Assembly (NCBI GenBank): GCA_948567375.1
Contig: OX419755.1
Coordinates: 70,684,944-70,748,943 of the forward strand
Reading direction: 5' to 3'
DNA: 64,000 bases
Source of the DNA: Lunularia cruciata
Taxonomy: Eukaryota > Streptophyta > Marchantiopsida > Lunulariales > Lunulariaceae
The notes beneath the pieces were generated by a model that did no database searches, was not told where the DNA came from, and saw nothing but the letters and a program-made list of their open reading frames with translations. Positions 44,401 to 55,944 of the stretch are shown in pieces. The number at the start of each line of letters is the position of its first letter. Within the stretch, counting starts at the first letter, position 1. The position numbers were made by a program, and so were the translations under genes.

Positions 44401-45276
44401 TCCTAGCTCGACCATGCATTAGGGCTTTTCAACTTGCACCGGCTACTTTCTCTACAGCGATGAGGTTTGGCCTAGGTGTGGTTCACCCATCTGCATCTTC
44501 ACTACTCACTTGTGAGTGTGGTTCTACACTAGATTCAGCGGCGGTCCACATGACACGGTGTCCTTTTGGAGGACAGAAGATAGCTACCCATGATGCCATT
44601 AGAGACATAGTGTTTGCTATGGCGCGAGAGAGTGGATACTTGGCTTGGAAGGAGTGTTCGTATGCATTGCAGACGACACATGTCAAGGCAGACTTATACT
44701 TGGTCCGAGATGATCAGGTGATAGTAGCGGATGTCGTGGTCACACACCCTACGCGGGATACAGTTTCGGAGGGAGTGATTACCCATCCCCCTGGATGGGC
44801 GGCGAGTGCAGCGGCAGGTCGCAAGGTCTCCAAGTATAGGGGCATGGAGCGAGGTCACCTCTTTGTTCCTCTAGCCTTGGAGTTATATGGAGCGATGGAC
44901 ACGGCATTTGACACATTTGTCAAGGAGTGCGCGAGAGCTTATCATGTTAGGCATAGGGGGTACCACTCTCACTCTCATACTTTGTAGCATATTTTAGACA
45001 GCGTGTGTCCATTGCTCTACAGAGGGCAGTGGCTGGTGCAATCCATAGGAGAACAATCACATTAGGTGATGTTTCTTCGGATGCTCCAGTTGTGTGTAGA
45101 CCGTACGACTTGCATAGCTCGGATATCTTAGGTGCGGTAGGGCAGATTTCTCATACAGACTCTATTGGGGCTTAGTCCCATGTTACCTTTTTTGTCTCTC
45201 CCTTGTACGGGCTTGATGGGGTCTTCCCATCCTTCATTTTTCCTCCGCGGTCGCCTTTTTCCCCTTTAGCCATATC
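41475..45276 (+). mobile_element. R2-type LINE (restriction-like endonuclease), near full length
   Basis: The element spans 41488-45263, flanked by the 13-bp duplication CTTTAGCCATATC (41475-41487 and 45264-45276). It has one long, now broken reading frame: N-terminal C2H2 zinc finger, central reverse transcriptase, C-terminal CCHC finger and restriction-like endonuclease, which is the architecture of the R2/NeSL group. The 3' UTR ends GGTCGCCTTTTTCCC without poly(A). The 5' region (41488-41920) has short direct repeats (ATGGAGTAGAAAGTT twice; TTTTAGGGTTGAGAGTGAT twice), possibly promoter repeats. Stops and frameshifts show it is inactive. Confidence 0.9.
41923..44987 (+). pseudogene. LINE polyprotein: C2H2 finger, reverse transcriptase, RLE endonuclease
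   Basis: The C2H2 finger lies at about 42060-42125 (CPVC, then H-x4-H in THVGRMH). After frame breaks, RT motifs follow: SSRGLSGMVYEHLRNC near 42845, IRPIAIGE, LQVDVENAFNNVSR near 43220 (first catalytic Asp), GDPLGGPLFAMAH near 43425 and LADDTHIVG near 43515 (A/F-ADD box). The C-terminal part 44460-44987 has CECG...H-x3-C, then ATHDAIRDIV, KADLYLVRDDQVIVADVVV: the CCHC knuckle and PD-(D/E)xK-like centre of R2 endonucleases. The frame is interrupted near 42249, 42467, 43136, 43417, 43996 and 44348. In this class the endonuclease nicks the target and the RT copies the RNA onto the nick. Confidence 0.85.
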
Positions 45277-48200
45277 TCGAGTCGAATCTCCACTGTAGAG
45301 GAGGTGTCCATGCTCACCGTCTTGCCTCAAGCACTAAGGTTTGGAAAGATATCCTCGACCCCCTAGCGTCAGTGATCCTTAAACAGACCAACTCATACAA
45401 CGTTGTTCCCAAAGTAACAACGAGATTTTCTCGAACTCGGTAATAAGTGACGTGACGCAAAGAAAAAAGGGGGAAAAAAAAACGAAAAAGGCCGTTAAAC
45501 TCGCGACTGCGATGGGTATGTTTAGCGAAAATGACGATTTTTAGTGATAGATTATAAAGTACGGACGGAACAGATCATTTTCTCCCGATCGGAAGTGCCA
45601 CCCTCTGGCGTTAAGGAGTTTCCTGTGCAAACTCGCCATATACTCACAAAAGGGTCATTTCGGTCTGTCTGTGAGATTTGGGATACTCGCGTTATAACCA
45701 CCTCACAGTGCAGAATATTCACCCCTTACCGCGAGTTTAAGGTGTGTTTAGGGACTTTGCGGACAACGTTGCTAATGGTTAAAACATAATAATAACCGGT
45801 TCTTACTACATCCTAAATGCACTGAAATGTGGCAACAGAATTCGTCTATGAATCCCGGGTAATCGACAACCATACTTCCCTATTATATCTATTCATGCAT
45901 CCCCTTTTCCAGTTGCATCTGCTCTCTAGTGAACCACCCTTGTTTCACATTGCATTGCATTAGCCCTCAAAGCCGCATACAGCACCACTACAACAACCAT
46001 AATTTCATAGTATTCCTCCAGTGCCATGTCTTGTCCATTTGCAGCTTCAAAAATGAATAGTTCACACTTTCCGTGAATAGGAAAGAACTTTACAAGCGAA
46101 TTATCACCACCCCTCTCCTGGGATGATCTCGTGATTGATTAGAAAACATGCTCCTCATGGTGGTGTTCCAATTCGCAATTTGCAGTCCCGCCGACATATG
46201 ATATATTGCAAAAAGCTCACCGCAATGACGAGACATACAAAAGAGATACCCTCGCATAATAATAAAAAGGTTTAAATTGGCGAAATCTTCACATGTCAAC
46301 TACAGGCGATGTCGACTGGTCGGTGGTGCAGCTAAAGATTCTGAAGACATTCCTCTTTTGTCGTTTCTGGCTCTCGAGTACTTACTGTGGAATGAAGTTA
46401 AGTTACGCTCTATGGATTCCAGCTGGTAATACGTCGGGGAGCTTCTTCCTGCCTTCTACTGATGAAGAAACAGTGTCCAGTGATTATTGCCTTTCCCCTT
46501 GACGCTTGTCACATTGTGGGGCCCGCAGTACAGAGCAGCAAAAGTGGGCTTTATTCCAAGTCTTACCCCAACCTTTCTCTGTCTTTTGTTAGAAGATAGT
46601 GCTACCAGCGATTCGAGGGCCTCTTTTTTCAAAATTCGAGCTGCCCTACGAATCTCTAATTATTTGATCGTATGTCTGATTTATCCTCCACAGTGACTTC
46701 AGTCCATAGACTGCAATATCACTGGTATACCTTATGACTCTTTGAAGATTTATTGTTGGTCTTTGGAGTACTGAAATGTGTTATGTGGAGAAGTCTACCA
46801 TTCTTCAACTTATTTCATTTCGACTTTTAATATTCTATATCTTTTCAGGTGATTAAATGGTTCTGGTGTATGGTTACGAGATACACTTTTGTAGTCTATG
46901 TGGTTGTTCATAATTCATATATTGTTTCCAGATATGAACTGATATGCCACATTGTCAATTCGCTACAAATCTGAATTGCTCATTTTCCGTTTAGTATACT
47001 CTATTTTCAGTTGATCTATTCAAAGTTTATGCAATGATTGAAGGTAAGGTGTAACTTAAACAAAAAAAAAAAAGCGATGCCTAGATAATGTGTTAAGGTT
47101 TGGTGACACTGCAAGGTAACGAGATACTGTTGAAACGCCTAGATAAGAAAGAGAAGAACTAGCAGCCAAGAGGCCTTATAGTATTAGAATCTACTACACA
47201 TCTAATCAAATCTATAGATGATATTTACAACCCGGAAAAACACAAATCTTCCAACAGACATTCAACTTATGGACTCTTGTCAATCTATGTTTCTTTAATA
47301 AGAGGTAGATAAACACAAATATCTTTCCTTTTGAAATGCATGTTAAAAGTTCAAACCATATCTCATACATGTAGTTCTTCACTTCTTTGCTTGGAAAACC
47401 ACTGATGAGTGAATTCATCATCTAAATTATTCCTACTACCGTTTATAAACAAAGAGAGAAAGCTGCGGAAGGATCAACACTGCGATAAAGGAACGCTTTT
47501 TAGAAAGTCACGCTTTGAAATTTGCAGCCCTCACACGCTGTTGTGGTCCTGAGCCTCGAAAGAAGAAGGCCCCACACTTGAAATCTTCCTGAACCATTTT
47601 AAACATATGTTACTCATGACGGATGATTGAATTGACTTCAATTGTTGATGACTAGCTCGTCTTCACAGCGAGCATTTATCGTGTACAAAACCAAAACCAA
47701 CTGAAAGGGAAAAGCTTCACTGCATGAAGGAGCATGAAGAATGTGTACTACGTTCTTAGCACTAAGAGCTACTCGAAGAAGAAACACTCGAATTCGTTCA
47801 TAGTTGCCCGGTACTTGATGGGAGTATGGCATCGGCATGCTATTTACTGCATGGGTGTGAGTTTGTGAAAGTGAAGTTTGGCTTCACTTCGCTTATTCGC
47901 TGGTTGTATGAAAGCTCATGTGAGCGAGAGGAGGGCCAAGAAAATATGCCCACCCTGGATAAAGCAGTCTTTGAAGTTTTAGATTTAGAAATCATCTTGA
48001 TTTGTTAGTTTTGCACTCAGGTCAGCCAAAACACAACTTAATCAACTCGTTGGCAGACTCGTGGGCAGACCCTAAACTCGAGGGCACATACGGATACTTT
48101 ACAGAGGAAGTGGTAGCAAACCAGGGAGCCAGGTTGTTATGGCATCAGGTTTGAATTAATCTGAAGTATCATTGCAATCTATGTCTACTACTACTCCGCA

Positions 48201-48800
48201 TGTGGTGAAGATACGCTCATTTTGACGAATGCAAATCCATATGCATCTCTCCCTCTAATTTATTAAATGCTTTTCTCGCTCTCAAGCACGCAGGGAGTAG
48301 AATCATTCATACGCACACGATGAGGAGACTCGAACAGAGAAGAAGAGTCAAACTGGTTTTCAATGATTATGCCAACGAACATATCCAGCCAATTCGGCAC
48401 GAGACGTTTGCTTGCTGCTCCAAGTCCTTGTCCAGGAATGAGACCTACTACTACTGTACATGGATGCTTGTGTGCCTAGTACAGTAACCGACTGGTAATC
48501 TGTCGTGAATGTTGGTCACGAGCAACAGGATACCAGGCACGCCAAAAACGACTCACGCTCTCGAGAGGCGGTCAATTGGATTATAATGCAGTCTAATTAC
48601 GCACAGGTGGAGAACATTCTACTGTAATCAGTGATGACGCACGACGTCGGAATCGAACCCGTCCCGTTTAGGAGGAGGACGAGTGAGGGATATAGTAAAA
48701 AAGAGATGAAGCGAAAGTAACTGCCTGGCACTGTAACGAACTCGTAAACTGAGTACGTAAACTGGTGGACTTTTCAGTTTGAGCGCGTGAGAGCTGTTTT
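45277..48800. other. Long spacer without a recognised gene
   Basis: No reading frame with a known domain on either strand and no repeat matching the other families. A short poly(A) run is at about 47061-47073. On the minus strand near 48640-48665 there is a B-box-like GGGTTCGATTCC, but no tRNA folds around it. Confidence 0.5.
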
Positions 48801-49790
48801 TTGTTTGCTTTTCTTTGTCTGGATTGACACCTGTCCTCCTCTATCGTGCGCTTAGCGTTGTCGGTCAAGGGCGAGCGCGGGCAAGGTAAGGTAGGAGTTT
48901 CTCCTTCTACTTCGTTCCTTTGTTGCTCCGCTTTGTTCCTTTTTCCTCACCCTTACCTTCCCTTCCCTACCCTTCCTTGGCTTCGCTTAGCTAGCAGCAC
49001 AGCTTGCAAACTGAGCGAGCAAGCGAGCGGCCAAGCAAGCAAGCAGGCAAGAGAAAGCGAGTGAGCGAGCAAGCAAGCTAGACAGCTAGACAGCACGCAC
49101 AACATCATCAATCATCAGCAGATTCATCAGTAGCAGAAGTCCCGAGACACAAGACAAGAAGAAGAGGAAGGGAAGAGAGGGTGAGGGGGCCAGTCTGGGA
49201 GTAGTGAACTTGCGAGCGGGGACAGGGGTGGGAGTAAGAAAGAAAAAAAAGGAAAGAACGAGAGACGAGGAGGACTGCTCACTGATTGATTGAATCTCTA
49301 CTCTCTTCTTCTCCTTCCTTCCTATCTCTCTCTTCTGTCTGTCGCCGCTTCTTCCATTCTTCATCGACATTTCTTGTCAACTTCTGCTACTGCATCTATT
49401 TCCTTACTCTGAGGGTCAGAAATATTGGAAACAGAGCGCTGCTCTTCTTAGTTTTATGTGCCTGTCCAACCGAGATCTCAAGTCTGAAGCGGACGGCACC
49501 TTCTTCTTACTGGATTTTGTCGTTTGTTTAGTGTTTAGTGTTGTTCCTTTCCGCTTTCTGGAGTGGTGAGTGACTGAGCGAGTTTCTAGCTTTCCCCGTG
49601 AGAGAGAGGAAAGGAAGGACAAGCAGACAGGCAGACAGACGGACGCACAACCCATTAAGAAGTGTGGTCTTAATTTGCAATCCGAATTTGGTGAGCATAC
49701 GATGAGATCGGCGATTGCGTCAACAAATTAAATCGAAGGAAATCAAACTCTCTCACTACTATATTTTCCTGAATTTAGCGCTTGGAGGAT
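48800..49790 (+). promoter_or_regulatory. Promoter and long 5' leader region of NDL
   Basis: Pyrimidine- and purine-rich tracts alternate (CTTCTCC, GCAAGCAAGC near 49015-49080, AGAAAGAAAAAAAAGG), typical of long plant leaders. A GTGAGT at 49565 and a TTTCCTGAATTTAG at about 49778 could border a leader intron ending 12 bases before the start codon. This is inferred from splice consensus only. Confidence 0.45.
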
Positions 49791-52700
49791 ATGGAAGAAG
49801 GCAACGTATCAATCTCTCTGGACATGGATTCCTCGCCTTGGGGTGGTCAGGTATGATAATTTGCCTATCCGTGGCTTCTGGGGTCTCGTGGTTGACTGCA
49901 AGATCGAGAGGCATTGGGTTTACGGTCAGGTCAGAGCATTGTTCAGGTGGCTGGTGAAGGGACATTATAATAACAGCAGGCGATTTCCTCCGTCTAATGG
50001 CATCATCATTCTTCGTACGTCCGGATTTTCGGCGAGCGAGCACAATTTCTGTGCTCTAAACCTGTTAGCGGACGCAGGAACATGTGATCTTTCTGCTAGT
50101 TCACGCATCGGAAGCCTGGTATAGTCTTTACGTTGAAACCGTGATTGATTGCAGCTATCACCAGCGCACGGGGCAGGCATCTGAGGGGGGTTCTCCACTC
50201 AGTACCATATTGACTGAAGGGTTATCATCCTCCAGTCTTTGTAGAGTAGCAGGTTGTCTGCCAGTCTGACTGACTTGACTTGATGTCCTAGTCAATTCAC
50301 ATTACATACACTGATCAGCCTACCTCACCACAGCTCTTCACGGAGAATGTGTGGGCTGCAGACATCTCTTAATAGTTTACGCATTTGGCTTTCGGCGACT
50401 TCACGTAAGCCGTCAGCAAAATGCGGATGAAGTACACAGGATTAGAGGCGCAGTCGAAGTTGCCCTACATTTATGACCAAGGCGTCTGCAATTCAGTGTC
50501 AATTTGTCAGAAAGTGGACTCAACTCCCGTCTCCCTCAACGGAGAGGCGTCGAGGCTGAGAATGAGGCTTGCATTGCTCTCATAGCCAGCCCATTTATCA
50601 AGTAGCAAATCAGCGACGCTCGAGTAGAATTCCGTCAATTATTTAGGGCGACTCGACTTCGGTAGCGGATACCCTCGCCTTCTGAGATCAAGGGAAGACA
50701 CGGTGCACAAGCGGTCAATGGAAAGTGCTCACTCTTGAGGAGTTTGTCCGAACATAGTCTGGGAACTGGAGTCAGAGCAGTCATGGCTCTAAAGCATGGT
50801 CTTTAAGTTCTTGTTGTGAAACGGTGGGTGGCATTAGAATTCGAGCAGCGCTTATGTACTGAATCGCACGCCTTGTTTGCAACTACAGGAGCACATGGTT
50901 CCAACGTCATTCGGTCTTATTTCGGTTCAAATTTTTGGCGACCAAGACAAGCCTGCGCTTATCTCCTACCCCGACGTCGCGCTCAATAGTAAGTTCCCAG
51001 TGTCCAGCAAGTGTTTATCTGCTTGAATTAAGAGTGAGAGATACGCGTTGGCGACGGTCTACGTTGCGCAACCTTCTAGTCTTCAAAGTCGTCAATTTAT
51101 GGTGCGCGTCGTGCAGAGCAACCTTTCTGTCTTGTTGACGGGCTTATTGGGCCTCTTGCGCAGGTGCCTCGTGTTTTGAGGGCTTCTTTTCCTGTCCGGA
51201 AGCTTCTTCACTCCTTCTACACAACTTCTGCATATACCACATTGATCCTCCCGGACATGAGGTAAGCTCCGCGTTTGAGTTCCCTTTCCAATTGAGTGCT
51301 CTTTCCATATCGTAGCAGTACATAAGCGATGTCCAGGTTTGTCGCTAGGATCACGAGAACTTTTGTTGCCCATTCACCAAACACTCTCTTGAACTTATGT
51401 AAGCAGCCGGGAGCGAGCCAGATACCGGATGAACAACCCATGCCATCTTGCGACGATCTTGTGGACCAGGTGGCAGATGTTCTTGATTTTTTCGGGTTAG
51501 TTTCCCCTCCTGGTCACATTATCATCTCATTGCAGGGTTTACTCAGAAGCTTGTGATGTCATGGTCAATTGCAGCCCCTGCTCCTTCTCTGTTTCATTTA
51601 GAATCTGAAGTAATAATGCTACAGAATTGTCAGTGGTGCTTGTGAGTTTTGAAAATGCACGCCATGTTGACGTTATTATTCCGCCTATGCCATGCAGACT
51701 ACACGAAGTGATAGGTCTGGGTGTCACAGCGGGGGCTTACATTCTCACATTACTTGCGGTACTGCCCTTCTTTACATCAGTTTGGTTACCATGAATTTTT
51801 TTTGTTATTTTGTTAACTTCTTGCCCAGTAAAGGGAGTTACTGAAGGCCGTAATCGGTGCTTCAATATTCATACAGCTGCTCTCGGCTTAGAGTGTGATG
51901 TTTGGTTGCCATGAACTTGGCAGCGGTGTACCGGCGATCATATTGTTATTAAGGATTCGTTTCCTCTTGGAATTGCAGATGAAGTACAGAGAGCGCGTGC
52001 TAGGGCTTATTCTAGTATCTCCAATTTGCCAGGCTCCCAGCTGGACTGAGTGGATTTACAATAAGGTATGCTACTGCGAGCGATAGGTCCTTTTTGGGCC
52101 AAGTTCCGGCTCTCCTCTCCCTGTTAAAAGATACCAAATGTATATATACTCCTTCCATCGTTCCACTCCTCCATTCCCCAGCTTATTCCCTCCCTATCAT
52201 TTTTCCTTCGCTCTTTGCCTGATTCCTGGGTTCGACCTCTCGTGTATACAGTGTTCGTACCCGACTCCAGCCCACGTTTTTAATTTTTATCGTTCACGCA
52301 CTGCTTACTGGCAGTCTTTAACATAGCGTTTCCTATTTCTCGCAGTCGTTTGCATAGAGTTCTCGATTTCACGGTTGTTTACTAGTCTGTTAGCCATATG
52401 TTGTTCTCAATTTGTTTCAATTATGCCTTTGCTTCAAGTTACTTTTGATGCATTCTACTTTTTGGATTTCTCACTATTCTAGCATTGTGAATCATGTACA
52501 TCTTGCTTATCGATCATTTGCACTTCATGAGTTCTGGATAACCCGTTCCCAGATCGGCTTCTGTTCTCATATACCTATATACTCCTTCCATCGTGTGCTA
52601 ACTTCACTATCTTGTCCATCCAGGCGCTCACCAGTCTACTTTATTTCTGTGGTATGACCAATTTCGTAAAAGAATCCCTTCTTCAAAGGTACTTTGGACA

Positions 52701-53709
52701 GGTACGAATCAGCACATTTTTTCAATGATCTCCTCTGTGGTTTGTTTATACTCTGGTAAGGGAAGTGATAAAGCGCTGTACAGTAGACATGTGGTGTTAA
52801 GAGTGACAAGATGGAGTGCTGGTATTTTGGGAGTATACCAGCGCGATTATGCACGATTAAGTTCTTGACGGATTTTGTTGTTTTTCTGCTCTTCAGCTGA
52901 TTAAATGTGTTTCTTTGTTTGTACCATCAGGAAGCACGCGGAACGGATTTAATGGGTTCGTACCGCAGAGTGCTTGACGAAGGACAAACTCATAACATCA
53001 TGCGGTTTATGCAAACTATCCACCAGTGAGTTTCTGTTTACTAATCTCATGCACTATCGTATTATGCTGTTTATTCCCTTTCTATCGGCTGGGGGCGGAG
53101 AAGTTAATCGTTTAGCAGATCTAGACGGTTGCTCTTTTGAGACCTGATGTCGATTCATTGTCCTAATTCCCACGTAATATCTCCACAGGCGGAAAGACTT
53201 GACACCTGGACTGAGGAAACTTAAATGCCGAACGTTGATTATCGTCGGAGAGCAATCTCCTTTTCACTCCGAAGCTCGGCATATTAGCAACGAGATGGAT
53301 CGCCGATACAACGCTCTTGTAGAGGTGAGTGTTTCTGCGCAACTGAAATAGCCTTTTGCAAACTGCCCACTATGCAGTGATGTATCTTTTCGAGTGCAGT
53401 GCTCGCGAGTGTCTGTAGTTTCTACACCTTTATTACCCTTGGTGTCTGAAGGTATACTGTCTGTGAATGTAGGTACAAGCTTGTGGGTCTCTTGTCACGG
53501 AGGAGCAACCGCACTCGATGCTAGTTCCCATCGAATACTTCCTGATGGGCTATGGCTTCTTCAGGCCGCCCCAACTGATCAGTCACTCCACACCTACTAG
53601 TCCTCTTAGCCCTCCCTGTATTTCTTCCGAGCTATTATCTCCCGAAAGTTTAGGCCTCAAACTAAAGCCTATCAAAACTCGAGTAGCTATGGTCGAGGAA
53701 GATTGCTGA
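49791..53709 (+). CDS. NDL: NDL protein (N-myc downregulated-like, Ndr family)
   Basis: An alpha/beta-hydrolase-fold scaffold. In Arabidopsis NDL1 binds G-protein beta-gamma and RGS1 and affects auxin transport. Ten exons with consistent phase: 49791-49850, 50889-50988, 51164-51261, 51407-51495, 51698-51758, 51979-52065, 52624-52701, 52931-53025, 53189-53324 and 53473-53709, about 346 codons, the usual family length. Recognised parts: [59 protein letters not shown] (the site of the hydrolase nucleophile elbow, without a GxSxG serine, as in the family), [54 protein letters not shown] and a C-terminal [16 protein letters not shown]. Only the short N-terminus is unusual. The frame is fully open, so the gene looks functional. 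Intron 6 carries a SINE-like insertion. Confidence 0.97.
52143..52594 (+). mobile_element. SINE-like element in NDL intron 6, with 19-bp target duplication
   Basis: TATATACTCCTTCCATCGT stands at 52143-52161 and 52576-52594. The 414 bases between them match the 3' two-thirds of the copy at 25316-25940 and end at the same base (CTCATATACC). It is 5'-truncated relative to that copy. The right duplicate ends 29 bases before exon 7 of NDL, so the insertion now supplies much of the sequence upstream of that splice acceptor. Confidence 0.92.
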
Positions 53710-54660
53710 TGTGAGGATTAGGAAGGACTAAGAAGTTTTTTGGGTGCCTGAGACGATACTGCGATTGAGCTTCTCCACCCCATTTCTGCATGAGCGGAGA
53801 ATTGGGAGTTGTTGTGTGCAGTCCTATTGGCTATGATTGCTTGCTGTTAGGAATGTCTACAACCTCTCTCGAGAATTGTGGACGAGAGACATCTCGTTGT
53901 GTAGCAAAGTTTGTAGACCTGTCTGAAGAGAAATTTAGCAGTAGTTTAGAGAGTAACGTCATTCTTGGTGGAGAAATGTACACCATTTGATACAAAAGAT
54001 ATCGATGTGAATTTCACAACAAAATATCCTAACAGTGCAATAAAGGGACCCTGTATATTACCCTTTATCCCCGATATGCAGTCAAAACTTTTGGCCTCGA
54101 ACTTCTACTAGTGTCGATGAGTGCTGAGTACTTTGTCTTTCTTTAGGACCGTAAGTGCCCTTTCTTTCTTTGCCCTGGTCAACTCAAAGTGCGAGTTGCT
54201 ATCTCTCTCAGGATCTTGATAATCGTGGTTCTTGAACTTGCTGCACGGGACAAGTCCGATGTGTGAGATACAAGTGACGAAAACTTTAAACATCAAGCAA
54301 TAAATGGATTCGTATAAGTAACTGTTCGCTGACTCGTTGCACATGTGATAATTCTGTCATCTTCTTCATGTCTTGTTGCTGTAAAACGCTAGACCTCCAT
54401 CGTGGTTGCCCCCAGGGCCTCTTTCCAGCTACGGAACGAGAATTTGTGATGCAACATTTGGATCTGTGTGTACGTTGGCAAGTACAGATTTGTCTTGTTA
54501 TTGACGTAATCGTCTGCTTAAACCGTTTGGGCGCACGATATTATGTGCATATATTTTCAAGAAGTACGCTCCTCTTCAGCTGTCAAACATCAGCTTCAGA
54601 AAATCATGTCAGACACAGGCAACCAGCTCGTACACTGGCTGACCTGACCTTACGGGGTAG

Positions 54661-54749
54661 TTTCGATTACAGCGAAGAGAAGAAAAAGGCGACCACGCAG
54701 GATAACAAGGATGGGAAGACCCATCAAGCTGTTTCGATTACAGCGAAGA
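54661..54749 (-). mobile_element. 53-bp LINE 3'-end insertion with 18-bp target duplication
   Basis: TTTCGATTACAGCGAAGA occurs at 54661-54678 and 54732-54749. The 53 bases between, read on the minus strand, are CAGCTTGATGGGTCTTCCC followed by ATCCTTG and GTGGTCGCCTTTTTC, matching the 3' end of the LINE at 45.2 kb. Confidence 0.9.
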
Positions 54750-55887
54750 CAGTTTTGCATTGTTCCTTCCTTCCAGATATCAAATTCTTCTACTTCGTTT
54801 CAGGGTTTCCTCTCTCTTCAATGTCTTCGCTCCCTTTCTGGGACACACAGGTAGATATCCCCAGGTGCTAGCTATGCATGTGTCGTCGTTACTGCTTTAC
54901 TTCCAGGTGTGCAGCATCTACGACCACCTGCTGGCAGGGCGGACCTGTCAGGGATCCTCCCGATGAGATCTGGGGGAAAGTCGAACAGGTCACTTACTGC
55001 AAGAACTCCCCTCAATTCCAAAAGGAGGGCATCCTCAGCACCAGCTGGGTGTCCCTGAAGGGAAGCTTCTACTGTAGATCCGACTAGAGAGTCAGCAGCT
55101 GCCTGCCTATCTTCAGATACAGTACTTGATGCTGCACTCTCTTCTACAGAAGAGGACAAAGGTTAGACGTACCCTGTTCTCTGAAAAATACGTATCATGC
55201 CAGGAGAATCCTGCAGGAGCACTGACCAATCAGCAGTTCGGAATTTCCTGTGGCGAGAAAATCGATCACGATCTGCATCGCACGTAGAAGTAAAATATAT
55301 CCCGCAAAGAGAGCTACATAATACCGTTTAGCCGCTTCTACCCCCACCCCGTGAGTACTTTTTCAACTGAGCGAACTGAAGTCTTCTTTGTATACTAGTG
55401 CATCTACCATACCTTTTAAGCATCTCGTTCCAGGTATTGGGTTGGGATATTTCGTACACAGAAGCCAGGAAATAGTTTTCTAACAAAAGACGAGGTTTTC
55501 AACCATCTACTGTGTTGCAAGCGACATACTTTTGAAACTCTGGCTGGTTCCACCATGCATGGATTACAAAAGCTTAAAGCCTTCCTTTCAGGGCCTTTAA
55601 ATGTGGATATTTGCTTCCGATTGATTTTACTCCTTCTTACGTCTTGTTCAATCCACCAATTCTTAAAGTAACAAACTCTGGTGGATATGGAGTGAACCAG
55701 GACACCTATCATGTGACATGCAAAATGTGGGTATCTCGTGGTCTCTCGCCTGTCCTCTTACTCTCTCTAGGTTAAAGTTACAAATGAATGCAAAAGATCT
55801 TCATTCGGTTTGTCTCTAAGTTCTGTAATCATTCGGGGCCTCTCTCAGTTCCTTATACAAAGTTATTGCTGCTGAACAGTAAGTTGA

Positions 55888-55944
55888 TGGGTTTAGGGTT
55901 TAGGGTCCTTGGATCGGCTCTGGTGGACCAGAGCCGATCCAAGG
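55888..55944. repeat. Telomere-like TTTAGGG pair next to a perfect hairpin
   Basis: GGGTTTAGGGTTTAGGG at about 55890-55906 is two plant telomere repeats. It is followed at once by an inverted repeat with 18-bp arms (55907-55924 and 55927-55944) around a 2-base loop GG. Arms are exact complements. Confidence 0.88.

Noticed and set aside
48630-48670. Possible tRNA on the minus strand (GGGTTCGATTCC)
   Set aside because: The 5-bp T stem does not form around the TTCGATT loop, and no acceptor stem or anticodon arm is found upstream.
54368-54871. Plus-strand frame of 167 codons
   Set aside because: It includes the 53-bp LINE insert and both target duplicates, and shows no domain.
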